Shown here in pieces: positions 14,201 to 22,273 of a stretch of DNA of 41,733 nt. How positions within the stretch are numbered: position 1 is the first letter of the stretch; the number at the start of each line of letters is the position of its first letter. Location of the stretch: positions 1 to 41,733 of the IMG/VR virus record IMGVR_UViG_3300046011_008865. One strand, written 5' to 3'. The notes under the pieces were generated by a model. The model was not told where the DNA came from, searched no databases, and was given only the letters and a program-made list of their open reading frames with translations. This DNA is from a virus. A program made the position numbers and the translations under genes.

Positions 14201-15363
14201 TTTACCTCTGAAAAATCGTAAGAATAAACTGAACCTAAGGTATCAACTTCAGTTCCAACTAAAGGTGTAGAAATCCGAAAGTATTGGTCACGGATACTTG
14301 ATGTTGGAATACTTTTGTCATTCCTAGTTGCTTGTCGTGCAACACATACGTCGAATGGTACATGGAACCGAACGGCATGGACCATGTAAGAGTGCTGACG
14401 TGCAAGAGTAATCCATTTACGTCGAGCTTTTGCTGATACGTTTGAGATGTCAAGAAAAATGTTTCCTTTACGTTTGATAAGTACCATGAAAGCTTCCAAG
14501 CAATACTTGTCAAAAGCTTTCTCCACTTCTTTATCTTCTGAGCGATGGCAATAGTTCCATGCTTTATGATAATCAGGTTCATTACCTGTTTGACGGGAAA
14601 CATAAAAACCGACACGATGCTCATCCAAACTAAACAAGTATTCAGACGGACCATCTGCATCATCATATGAAAAGCGTTCATAAAATAAAGAAGATTTACC
14701 AGAACCAGATGCCCCTATTGCAACAATCATATAAGGAGTGTCCAATTCTTTTGAAGTTTCCATTAGTGGTTGAGTCAAAGCAAATTTTGCAATCCATTCT
14801 TCAACACGAGCAAAAGTTCCACCAATATCATCACTTATTCGGCCATGTGCATCTGACCTAAGAACATCATAGTACATTTGAATAAGTTCTTCGCCACCTA
14901 AACACATCATATGAGTTTTCAGTGCAATCAATTTGTCTCTGCCAGTTTTGTCATAAGGCAAATGATGTTCAATCAAACAACGAACTTGGTTTAATTCATT
15001 ATGAACCAATTCTACTTCTTTTTCAAAGAGTTGCCATTGTGACAATGCATAGTCTTCAAATAGATTAGCAGAAAAAAGTTCATGACCTGGATAACTGAAA
15101 TAAACACCTCTTTCTTCTGAACGTTTTTCAGTACGAGCCATAGGCTTGCCAACATCATGGAACAATAGTGCAAGCTTTGTCAAAATACGTTGGGTAGGAG
15201 TTCTTGAACGAGCAACATTATCTTCATACCATTGCAAGCACATACGAGTGTGTTCTAACACATTTGCTTCTCGATGGTAAGGACTATCCTCACGAATTTG
15301 AAGCATATCTTGACCTAAAGAACTCTTCACTACTTGTTGATAAAGTTTATCGAATCCGCTCAT
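14197..15363 (-). CDS. HD-Pnk: HD-domain phosphoesterase fused to a 5'-OH polynucleotide kinase
   Basis: A 388-residue two-domain protein. The N-terminal HD domain has H38 (NVLEHT), H69-D70 (LLFHDVGKP), H94, H133-H134 and D171. The C-terminal P-loop kinase starts at IVAIGASGSGKSS (K223) and has an LSLDEHR-like acidic-basic segment and ISNVSAKARRKW. This matches HD-Pnk enzymes (characterised in Runella), which remove 2',3'-cyclic or 2'/3' phosphates with the HD module and phosphorylate 5'-OH ends with the kinase, preparing broken RNA or DNA for a ligase. T4 Pnkp does the same with a different phosphatase domain. No ligase is visible in the window. A strong promoter lies upstream. Confidence 0.88.
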   Translation of the reverse strand: MSGFDKLYQQVVKSSLGQDMLQIREDSPYHREANVLEHTRMCLQWYEDNVARSRTPTQRILTKLALLFHDVGKPMARTEKRSEERGVYFSYPGHELFSANLFEDYALSQWQLFEKEVELVHNELNQVRCLIEHHLPYDKTGRDKLIALKTHMMCLGGEELIQMYYDVLRSDAHGRISDDIGGTFARVEEWIAKFALTQPLMETSKELDTPYMIVAIGASGSGKSSLFYERFSYDDADGPSEYLFSLDEHRVGFYVSRQTGNEPDYHKAWNYCHRSEDKEVEKAFDKYCLEAFMVLIKRKGNIFLDISNVSAKARRKWITLARQHSYMVHAVRFHVPFDVCVARQATRNDKSIPTSSIRDQYFRISTPLVGTEVDTLGSVYSYDFSEVK

Positions 15364-15401
15364 CTTATAAAACCTTTATGGTCGATTGATTGTATAAAGC
15401 T

Positions 15402-15430
15402 ATTATAACAAGGTTGAAAGCACATGTAAA
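15402..15430 (-). promoter_or_regulatory. Sigma70-like promoter for HD-Pnk
   Basis: TTTACA (15430-15425) and TATAAT (15407-15402) on the minus strand with a 17-bp spacer, close to the bacterial consensus. Start would be near 15395, 30 bases before the HD-Pnk ATG. The same -35 sequence recurs at 13970, 35758 and 36456. Confidence 0.8.
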
Positions 15431-15787
15431 TACGTTTTTGAAGAAATCATCATTTTTCTTCAAAAATTGCCGAGTGATTAGTCATGGAAAATGATGCATT
15501 TGAAAAACTGTATATAAATCAATAAGTTACGAAGATAATGATAAATAAAAACAGTAATAAAATCAACTACTTAGAAAAAGACAAACTAAAAGTAAAAGAC
15601 AAAATGATGACAGAGAGAATAAGATGACATCTACATAAAACATAAAGCTCATCTACATGGGAGAGAAATCTGCATATATATAATACCCTTAGTCTGTCAG
15701 TTTTTTCTTCCACATAAATGACATAAAAATGACATATTTTAGTATTTCCTCCACATAAAATCAATTAGCAAATTTATAAGCATTTCT
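15431..15787. other. Non-coding AT-rich divergent region with repeated ACATAAA
   Basis: About 360 bases between the leftward HD-Pnk promoter and the rightward late promoter. I see no credible gene; short ORFs are interrupted or low-complexity. ACATAAA occurs five times between 15630 and 15760, often as CCACATAAA or TGACATAAA. A possible late box GATAAATA lies at 15540-15547 on the plus strand. It may serve regulation or DNA unwinding, but nothing decides. Confidence 0.5.
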
Positions 15788-15795
15788 TATAAATA
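15788..15795 (+). promoter_or_regulatory. T4-type late promoter TATAAATA for the HD-GYP-like gene
   Basis: A perfect plus-strand late box, 50 bases before the ATG at 15845. It implies expression with virion genes, as expected of a packaged protein. Confidence 0.7.
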
Positions 15796-15844
15796 GAAAT
15801 AACAATCCATTCACATAATAATACTATATCTCTTTCACATCTAA

Positions 15845-16639
15845 ATGCGATTCAAAGAATTCCTAATCCTAACAGAAGATTTGATGAACTTACTAGCAGA
15901 AGCAATAAGTCCTGAAGTCAGACGTAACCGTAAAAAGATGATAGAGTATTACTTGAAGCTTGACAACTATTCATATTGGAATGGAGGTCATGCAATGGAA
16001 GTTGCTAAGTTAGCAAGGGATTTTGGAAAGTATTTAGGATTAGATGCAAATAAGCTAGCTTATTCTGCATTGACACATGACTCAGGTAAAGTGCATGTTG
16101 ATAAACGAGTATTGCACAAACCTGACTTATTGGAACCTGATGAAAGAAAGCATATCAGCTCTCACGTTTCAGATGAAGAACATATCAAACATCTTAAGCA
16201 TTTGACCGGAGAGCATGGAGTATTTGCTAGACTTGCATTGATGTATCATCATACTCGTCCTGATGAAATAGACAAGAAAGTTCAAGCTGGAGAACTTGGT
16301 GATGATGAAGCAGAAATTGTAAAGATTATTACAATATGTGATGTATTTGAAGCATTAGTATCTGAAAAGAGACCATACAAAAAACCTATTACTAAGTATG
16401 ATGCTCTTTCGTTAATGGAGACATTGGCAGTAATTGACAAAGAAACTTTTGCTAAATTTGTTAAGTGGCAATATCAAGAATTTGCTAACGAATATAGAAA
16501 AGATTATGTTGAAAAGAATAGAGCTAGATTAGAACAAGAGTATGAAGTCAATAAAGAAGTATATGCTAAGAAATATGCAGAATACTTAGCGACATCTAAA
16601 GCTAATCCGAGAAAGTTCAATCCGCAACAAGAAGATTAA
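15845..16639 (+). CDS. HD-GYP-like phosphodiesterase with capsid-targeting-like N-terminus
   Basis: A 264-residue protein. Residues 45-170 follow the HD-GYP plan: GGHAMEVAKLA (H49), THDSGKVHVDKRVLHKPDLL (H78-D79, K82), H107, YHHTRPDE (H135-H136), and IITICDVFEALVSEKRPY (D166). The GYP triplet itself is lost. HD-GYP enzymes hydrolyse cyclic dinucleotides (c-di-GMP; some cleave 3'3'-cGAMP). The first 20 residues (MRFKEFLILTE-D, LLAE-A) look like a T4 capsid-targeting sequence with LxE prohead-protease sites. With its late promoter this suggests a packaged, injected effector (inference). The C-terminal 70 residues are a charged helix. No clear ribosome site precedes the ATG. Its end overlaps the opposing gene by 4 bases. 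Confidence 0.8.
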   Translation: MRFKEFLILTEDLMNLLAEAISPEVRRNRKKMIEYYLKLDNYSYWNGGHAMEVAKLARDFGKYLGLDANKLAYSALTHDSGKVHVDKRVLHKPDLLEPDERKHISSHVSDEEHIKHLKHLTGEHGVFARLALMYHHTRPDEIDKKVQAGELGDDEAEIVKIITICDVFEALVSEKRPYKKPITKYDALSLMETLAVIDKETFAKFVKWQYQEFANEYRKDYVEKNRARLEQEYEVNKEVYAKKYAEYLATSKANPRKFNPQQED

Positions 16640-18003
16640 TCGTTTTCCTGCTGAAATACGATTTCAAGATTATAACCCGTTTTATTCAAAATTTCTTGTT
16701 CAAATACTTTAGTATCAATTAGTTGATTACAAATAAAGCCATCATGTATCAAGAGAAACTGAGCATTCATTTCGGTTAGTAACGAGCTAACTACATCAAT
16801 AGCTAATCGTTCAGCACCAAAATACCAATGAGCTACTGCTTGCTTGGAATTCCAGCGATTCATCGTTTTAATCCCACCTGCTTGATTGACTAATTGAATA
16901 GAACCATTTTCTAATGTAGTTGCTTTTTCTCGTAATACATATGCTAAATGTTTGAATACTTTAGTTTGACATTCATTTACGATTGAAAGAAACAATTCAT
17001 TAGATAATAACTTCTGAGCAATCTCTGGACCAAAAGTATTGATAACCGCAAAAGTAAATCTATCAACTTTATGACTATTCTTAGCAACATATTCAATATC
17101 CCAAAGAGCTTGTTTTTCCGATGGTACAGTTTGTCCAAAGAATAAACCTGTTAGAACTCTTTTCACCGTTTGTTCTTCTACATTGATTTGTTTTGCAATA
17201 GCTGCACGAATTTCTTTTCTATTTTCAATGAACATTTCAATTGCAGGCAACGAACCGTTTGGAACAAGTTTGAAGTATTCTTGAGATAGAATTGATGGAG
17301 CACATGCTTTGAAATCATAACTATACCAATCAGTAAATAGTTTAGTTCGTGCTTCCTTTTTAAGGTTTTGTAGAGGATGATGTAATCGTCCAGTGTTAGC
17401 AACTGAATATGATATTGGTGTTCCATTCAATAGACTTGTTGCATATGCTTTGACTATCAAATAACTTGGAACATTTGATTTATCAATCTTTGATAAAACC
17501 GGTAATTGAATATAACCACTTTCTATATTAGATTCTTTATATCCGCCAAAACCATGTTCGTCAATCAAAGTTTTGATAATTCGAGACCAATATGGATTTG
17601 CATCAAATCGAATATCAGTAATCAATCCAATAGAACGTTTGATAAAGTTTTCAGATGGAATCCATTCACGAGCTATATTTTTAGTATAACTATAAGTATG
17701 GTTTGTTGTGAGATAAGGTTCTAATTCAGCATATACATCAAATTGCCAACGATGAGAATTTAGAAGATTCTTACACCACCAAGAATTGTAAATAACTATT
17801 CCGTTACCATTCTTATGTTTTGAATATGGTGAATGAACCCATAGACATAATTGAGAAAATGCACTAATGAACTTAGACCATTGCTTACGGTAAGTAACCT
17901 TGACAATGTCTGGGCGATACAATTCCGGAAAGTGCTCAAACAGTAAAGCATTTGAGCACTCATTACTTGTCGCCGCCGTTAAGGTGTCATCATTGATATG
18001 CAT
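16636..18003 (-). CDS. Polymerase-like protein with family A / single-subunit polymerase-type motifs
   Basis: A 455-residue protein from the ATG at 18003 (AGG 8 bases upstream); the frame is open further, but only through the divergent promoter and the opposing gene. Conserved-looking motifs occur in polymerase order: TGRLHHPLQNLKKEAR (204-219), motif A-like WYSYDFKACAPSIL with D230, motif B-like TVKRVLTGLFFGQ (279-291; compare T7 RNAP TKRSVMTLAYG), and motif C-like LLIHDGF with D421. This suggests a palm-domain polymerase related to family A DNA polymerases or single-subunit RNA polymerases. There is no exonuclease domain. Whether it makes DNA or RNA cannot be told. The gp43-type replicase is elsewhere, so this would be a second polymerase. 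Confidence 0.6.
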   Translation of the reverse strand: MHINDDTLTAATSNECSNALLFEHFPELYRPDIVKVTYRKQWSKFISAFSQLCLWVHSPYSKHKNGNGIVIYNSWWCKNLLNSHRWQFDVYAELEPYLTTNHTYSYTKNIAREWIPSENFIKRSIGLITDIRFDANPYWSRIIKTLIDEHGFGGYKESNIESGYIQLPVLSKIDKSNVPSYLIVKAYATSLLNGTPISYSVANTGRLHHPLQNLKKEARTKLFTDWYSYDFKACAPSILSQEYFKLVPNGSLPAIEMFIENRKEIRAAIAKQINVEEQTVKRVLTGLFFGQTVPSEKQALWDIEYVAKNSHKVDRFTFAVINTFGPEIAQKLLSNELFLSIVNECQTKVFKHLAYVLREKATTLENGSIQLVNQAGGIKTMNRWNSKQAVAHWYFGAERLAIDVVSSLLTEMNAQFLLIHDGFICNQLIDTKVFEQEILNKTGYNLEIVFQQEND

Positions 18004-18036
18004 ATTACCTAATCTATAGATATAGTTATAAAGAAC

Positions 18037-18066
18037 ATTATAACACAAATCACAGGAGCTTGTTAA
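18037..18066 (-). promoter_or_regulatory. Promoter for the polymerase-like gene, overlapped by an inverted repeat
   Basis: TTAACA (18066-18061), 18 bp, TATAAT (18042-18037) on the minus strand, ahead of the ATG at 18003. The -10 lies in GTTATAA/TTATAAC (18025-18031 with 18038-18044), a 7-bp palindrome that could be an operator. Confidence 0.55.
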
Positions 18067-18070
18067 GTTT

Positions 18071-18538
18071 ATGAGAGTCTTATCTGACGCAGCCGTACAT
18101 CCAAATCGCATCGTCTTACCAGTAGTTGATAGCTTCCCTGATACACCTATCACTGGCGAACTTATCTACTTCAACCGCTCTCCACATCAAGCAATGATGC
18201 TTTACACTGGCGAAGGTTGGGTTCCTCTTTATAGCACTCGTAACAACATTTGGGAAAGACATATTGCAGAACCTCAGCAAAAAGTATTTGACTTAACTAA
18301 TGAGTATGATACTGATGGGAATAGTTTAGTTGTGTACAAGGATGGACGAAGATTACAACCTCATATGTATGCTGAAGTAGGAAGAAGCATCGTCACTTAT
18401 AAAGAAATAGATGAAGAAACTGGTGAAGATATTGATCTTTATGGTGGTGAAGAATTTGAGTTTCAAATCTTCAATGTCAGAAAAACTGGAAGTTTCAATG
18501 TTAAGAGTTTCAATCGTCGTGTAGGAGTTGATGTCTAA
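18071..18538 (+). CDS. Probable virion (tail/baseplate-type) beta-domain protein
   Basis: A 155-residue protein. It opens with a short segment (PITGELIYFNRSPHQAMMLYTGEGWVPL) like those found in phage fibre and neck proteins, then a beta-domain with SLVVYKDGRRLQPHMYAEVG and EEFEFQIFNVRKTG, the 'x-VYxNGxRL...Y' pattern seen in many tail-fibre or wedge modules. It is one of only two rightward genes, like the late-promoter gene at 15845, which agrees with virion expression. GGAG lies 14 bases before the ATG, rather far. The exact structural role is not recognisable. Confidence 0.55.
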   Translation: MRVLSDAAVHPNRIVLPVVDSFPDTPITGELIYFNRSPHQAMMLYTGEGWVPLYSTRNNIWERHIAEPQQKVFDLTNEYDTDGNSLVVYKDGRRLQPHMYAEVGRSIVTYKEIDEETGEDIDLYGGEEFEFQIFNVRKTGSFNVKSFNRRVGVDV

Positions 18539-19245
18539 AACTCTGCATACTCGTCTAAATCCTTTTCGATCAATTCTCGTTGACAGGCAATAGCGTCGTT
18601 ATTGCCATTTTTTATATATTCAAAAATTATTTTTTTTGCTTGCTTAAAATTTTCTACTTCATCTTTTTTAGTCAAAGAAGATAACACTATATCTTCCAAA
18701 TTTTTAATTTTCAAGAAACTTAAGAAACCTTTATAATTGGGCGGAACTACTATATAACCATTGACCTGTTTGAATACTTTATCCATACGATTAGTAATTG
18801 GCATACTATGCCAAACTACATTTCCTTTAATAATAGATGGACAACCTTCTAAAGTTAAATTTGGACAATATAAAACTTCAAGATTTCCTTCGATTTCATC
18901 TGGGAATCCGAGGAAAGAACTTAACTTTAAACTATTCAATATTAAACCATGTTGCCAATGTTTAATATTAGCAGGTAAATACCATTTACCATCATGTTCA
19001 ACTAATAATTCATCCGCAATTCTGTGGCTATAGTAAGGTATAAGATACCCATTATTATCAAAGAAGCCGCCAAAATAACAATTATTAAAGTTATCCGGAA
19101 ATCCTACGTAATCTTCCCCACCAACTCTCTGACTTTTGAACGAACGATAGCCAGGCAGTTCTAATAGCTCTTCATTAGATTTAGCTTGCCATGGATAATG
19201 AGTACTATTATCTTCTTTTAGTAAGTATTGTTTAAAACTCTGCAT
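18535..19245 (-). CDS. LRR-like accessory protein with capsid-targeting-like N-terminus (copy 2)
   Basis: A 236-residue paralogue of the next gene. It begins MQSFKQYLLKE-DNSTHYPW, like T4 internal-protein leaders that end in LxE. The middle carries irregular leucine-rich-type units: SSFLGFPDEIEGNLEV, CPNLTLEGCPSIIKGNV, ITNRMDKVFKQVNGYIVVP. The C-terminus (CQRELIEKDLDEYAEF) is identical to its neighbour. It is AT-rich. Its ATG lies inside the 3' end of the upstream copy (14-base overlap, different frame). Phage LRR proteins of this kind are widespread and uncharacterised. Its end overlaps the opposing gene at 18538 by 4 bases. Confidence 0.7.
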   Translation of the reverse strand: MQSFKQYLLKEDNSTHYPWQAKSNEELLELPGYRSFKSQRVGGEDYVGFPDNFNNCYFGGFFDNNGYLIPYYSHRIADELLVEHDGKWYLPANIKHWQHGLILNSLKLSSFLGFPDEIEGNLEVLYCPNLTLEGCPSIIKGNVVWHSMPITNRMDKVFKQVNGYIVVPPNYKGFLSFLKIKNLEDIVLSSLTKKDEVENFKQAKKIIFEYIKNGNNDAIACQRELIEKDLDEYAEF

Positions 19246-19975
19246 ATTCGTCTAAGTCCTTTTCGATCAATTCACGTTGACATGTAATAGTATCTCTATC
19301 ACCAATCAAATGGTCATTTACAACTTCTTTAGCTTCGAAAGCTTCTTGTTTATATAATTTGCTATACTCATTTGCTATTGGCAAATATAATGATTTCAAT
19401 TTATTAATCTTTAAGAAACTTAAAAAACCTCTATACGCAGGAGGAACTATAATAGTTCCTCCAATTTCCTTGAATACTTTATCAATGCGGTTGGTAATTG
19501 GCATTTGCCACCAAGCAACACTATGACCGATTATTGAAGGGCATTCTTCTAATGTTAGATTAGGACAATTAGTAACTGTCAATGAACCCTTGATTGTATC
19601 TGGGAATCCGATGAATGAACTTATCTTCACATCATTAAGTGCTAGGTCATCACTACGTTGACTGTTTTTCCATTCTTTTATTCGAAACGGAATATACCAC
19701 TTACCACCATGCTCAACTAACATAGCATCAACAATAAATGCCCAATTATCATCCATTTCAAAATATTCGTTTTCATCTATTCTACCTGAAAAATATACTT
19801 CTCCTGTATTAGTATCATGAAATACTACAACATCTCCACCAGGTTCGTCATAACGTTCTTCATCATATTTGACCCAACCAGGCAATTTTAAAAGCTCTTC
19901 ATTCGAAGTAACTTGCCATGGATAATGAGTACTAGTATCTTCCTTGAGATATTGTCTAAAAGTCCGTTTATTCAT
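19232..19975 (-). CDS. LRR-like accessory protein with capsid-targeting-like N-terminus (copy 1)
   Basis: A 247-residue protein. Leader MNKRTFRQYLKE-DTSTHYPW is near-identical in plan to copy 2, followed by NEELLKLPGW, LVEHGGKWYIP, SSFIGFPDTIKGSLTV, CPNLTLEECPSI, PITNRIDKVFKEIGG and FLSFLKINKL. The shared blocks show an ancient tandem duplication with much divergence in the surface segments between them. Possible role: a packaged effector or inhibitor using an LRR-like surface (inference from the leader only). Its ATG overlaps the stop of the 107-residue ORF upstream. Confidence 0.7.
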   Translation of the reverse strand: MNKRTFRQYLKEDTSTHYPWQVTSNEELLKLPGWVKYDEERYDEPGGDVVVFHDTNTGEVYFSGRIDENEYFEMDDNWAFIVDAMLVEHGGKWYIPFRIKEWKNSQRSDDLALNDVKISSFIGFPDTIKGSLTVTNCPNLTLEECPSIIGHSVAWWQMPITNRIDKVFKEIGGTIIVPPAYRGFLSFLKINKLKSLYLPIANEYSKLYKQEAFEAKEVVNDHLIGDRDTITCQRELIEKDLDEYAEF

Positions 19976-20291
19976 ATTGGTTTTTCATTACCTTATGAAG
20001 TGCTGAAGAATAGTGGTGATGAATATCTGCGGACGGTTCAAACTCATGGACAACTTTTTGTCCATTATAGATTTTACCACAATGAGTAATCTTATAATGT
20101 TTGTTCTTATGCTTGAACTTAAGAACACCTTTAGACAAGTCATCATCAGATGATTTGAGTTCAAAGTCTAATGTATTAAAGTGAGCACCTTCAATTACTT
20201 TTTTGATAGATGAAATCAAATCATTCTCAGAATGCTTAGTCAAATCTTTTTCTTTTACTGTAGGTTTGTCAAATAAATCTTTTAGCTTCAT
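19968..20291 (-). CDS. Hypothetical protein, 107 residues
   Basis: A small, charged protein (MKLKDLFDKPTVKEKDL...) with a predicted beta-strand core (DFELKSSDDDLSKGVLKFKHKNKHYKITHCG) and a histidine-rich C-terminal helix (DIHHHYSSALHKVM). I do not recognise it. It sits 6 bases below the metallopeptidase-VWA gene and overlaps the LRR-like gene by 8 bases, so it belongs to the same operon. Confidence 0.6.
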   Translation of the reverse strand: MKLKDLFDKPTVKEKDLTKHSENDLISSIKKVIEGAHFNTLDFELKSSDDDLSKGVLKFKHKNKHYKITHCGKIYNGQKVVHEFEPSADIHHHYSSALHKVMKNQYE

Positions 20292-20297
20292 AAGGTT

Positions 20298-22205
20298 TTA
20301 CGCGTTTATAAATGATACGAAAAAATTTGTAAAGTTTCCCTTTTTTAAAAAATCTTCATAATTCTTCTTAGTGTCAAACAATACAAATACCCTGCCCTTT
20401 TTGGAGTTTAATAACGAAACTAATATATTATAATTTTCGCCGTGAATAATATCATCGTCAGAAACAATAAGTATATTGTAATTTTTTTCTAGTAATTTCT
20501 TAAGATCTTCTAATATTTCGTCAGTGAAATTAGTAGCACCACCAGGATGATCTTTAAAAACTGCACTTAATTTAGAATCCCATTTAGATGGTTTATCTAA
20601 AATGTTAATTACATGCGCTGCTTTATCACCGTTGAATAAAATTTTATGTTTAGTATGATCATTACTAAACTTTATCAATGTCATTTCACAATTACGCAAA
20701 CCATCATTAGTAGCTAATAAATTATAAATGTTTGAATATATCTTTTGAACCGAACTTGTCATTGAACCAGAATTATCAATACAAAAACAAATCTTTGCTT
20801 CTATTAAATCTAATGGTATTTCACTTGGTGGTAATGCGCCAGCTCCAAGTTGAGCTGCTACGTGTAATCCTGAAATACCTCTTCGTGATGGTTTTAATCG
20901 AGATTCCTCAACTTTGTCAGAATTACTAGGAAGAAGTAATCTTAACAATGATCGCCAATCATGTTTCGGAGCAACTTTGGTATAATCCATTTCGGTAGAA
21001 GTACCCTTATTTGAACCTCTTCCACCTTTTTTCGCGTCATTTGCTTGCTTTGCACGTTCTTCATCACGTTTTCGCAAATCGTCAGCCGCTTCTTTAGTAT
21101 CTTTATCCTTAGCATCCTTCATCTGTCCTTCAGTTTTTTCATTCTGTTTATCAATTTTATCCCATGGATTTCCACTACCTCCAGTGCCTTCACCTTCCCC
21201 CTCTCCTTCCTGGCCCTCTCCTTCTCCTTTGCCTTTTTGACCTCCCTCTCCTCCTTCATCCATTTCTTTACCTTTTTCTTGACCGGGTTGGTGATCATCA
21301 CCCATTTCATCTAAAGCTTTTTTCAATCGTTGTTGCTGTTCATTATTTAGTTTTTTGAATTCACTTTCAACAAGGTCATACATTTCTTTATATGAGCTTT
21401 GTCTATCATAATTGATTTTATCGTTGAATAGTCCCATCGGAAGTTGTTCATATCCTGATTTGACTAACAAATAATTAGTTCTAAAATCTCCAACCCAATT
21501 GATTATATCTGGATCAGCATTAGGAATAATCTTTTGATAATGAAAATCATCATAAGTATAGTGCATAAATTCATGAATGATTGCAAATTCACAATAGCAA
21601 TATTCATCTGGAAAATTACCGCCATTACATTGATACTTTTTGCCTTTTGGCTTAACTTGCTTTAAGTGAGCTAATTCCATTAACCTTTGACAAAAAACAG
21701 CATTAAATGCAAATATGCCATTAGGAGTAGCACATGCAGTAGGTATATCTGCAAACTCCGGATAATCCGGATTATCAGTAAAGATAGTTGCTGCATCATA
21801 TAAACGTTTATGATTTAAGAATGAGCGGAGCGGATAAAACTGCTCATGGTCGGCTTTTACGCGCGTTACTAATTGTTGAAAAATATTTCTGTTGAACTTT
21901 GGACAAGTTGGCGAAGATATACTATGTTCTTCCATCAACTTAAAAGATTCATCTTCAATAATGTTTTTTAGAATAGTTCCATATAAGATGGGGGCTTTAG
22001 CAGCAATATCAGAAAAACTTGCAAGTTTTTTATTAAAATCATCTTCAATTTCTTTAACAGAACGATTTGTAATTCTAGCAGTTTCTGCTAGAATTTTTTG
22101 TATGTGCGGGTCTGTAAGTTTAGACTCGCTAAACTTAACCGTTCCTTCCTTCCACTTTCTTACTTCAAATCCTTCAATAATAAGTCGTTGATATTTAGTT
22201 TGCAT
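20298..22205 (-). CDS. Metallopeptidase-like / VWA-like two-domain protein (DUF2201 type)
   Basis: A 635-residue protein. The N-terminal zincin-like domain has IIHEFMHYTYDDF (HExxH at 211-215) and a downstream acidic INWVGDFRTNYLL segment that may supply the third ligand. A linker (about 300-410) is full of Gly/Glu and Lys/Asp repeats (GEGEGQEGEGEGEG). The C-terminal domain starts at about 468 and carries a MIDAS-type motif DNSGS (D477, S479, S481). This order matches bacterial putative metallopeptidase-VWA proteins of the DUF2201 group, which often accompany AAA+ chaperones. The opening MQTKYQRLIIE-G also resembles a capsid-targeting leader. Role in the phage is unknown. Confidence 0.75.
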   Translation of the reverse strand: MQTKYQRLIIEGFEVRKWKEGTVKFSESKLTDPHIQKILAETARITNRSVKEIEDDFNKKLASFSDIAAKAPILYGTILKNIIEDESFKLMEEHSISSPTCPKFNRNIFQQLVTRVKADHEQFYPLRSFLNHKRLYDAATIFTDNPDYPEFADIPTACATPNGIFAFNAVFCQRLMELAHLKQVKPKGKKYQCNGGNFPDEYCYCEFAIIHEFMHYTYDDFHYQKIIPNADPDIINWVGDFRTNYLLVKSGYEQLPMGLFNDKINYDRQSSYKEMYDLVESEFKKLNNEQQQRLKKALDEMGDDHQPGQEKGKEMDEGGEGGQKGKGEGEGQEGEGEGEGTGGSGNPWDKIDKQNEKTEGQMKDAKDKDTKEAADDLRKRDEERAKQANDAKKGGRGSNKGTSTEMDYTKVAPKHDWRSLLRLLLPSNSDKVEESRLKPSRRGISGLHVAAQLGAGALPPSEIPLDLIEAKICFCIDNSGSMTSSVQKIYSNIYNLLATNDGLRNCEMTLIKFSNDHTKHKILFNGDKAAHVINILDKPSKWDSKLSAVFKDHPGGATNFTDEILEDLKKLLEKNYNILIVSDDDIIHGENYNILVSLLNSKKGRVFVLFDTKKNYEDFLKKGNFTNFFVSFINA

Positions 22206-22273
22206 TTGAATAAATCCTAATATTATTTCTTTACTTTATATTTAGGGTTTATAGCCCCTAACATCATATTCAT

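Noticed and set aside
15567-15764. 65-codon minus-strand ORF in the divergent gap
   Set aside because: Low-complexity, no ribosome site, and it lies across the repeat region and promoters.
18004-18153. 50-residue N-terminal extension of the polymerase-like protein
   Set aside because: It would run through the divergent promoter and the opposing gene and lacks a ribosome site; ATG at 18003 has one.
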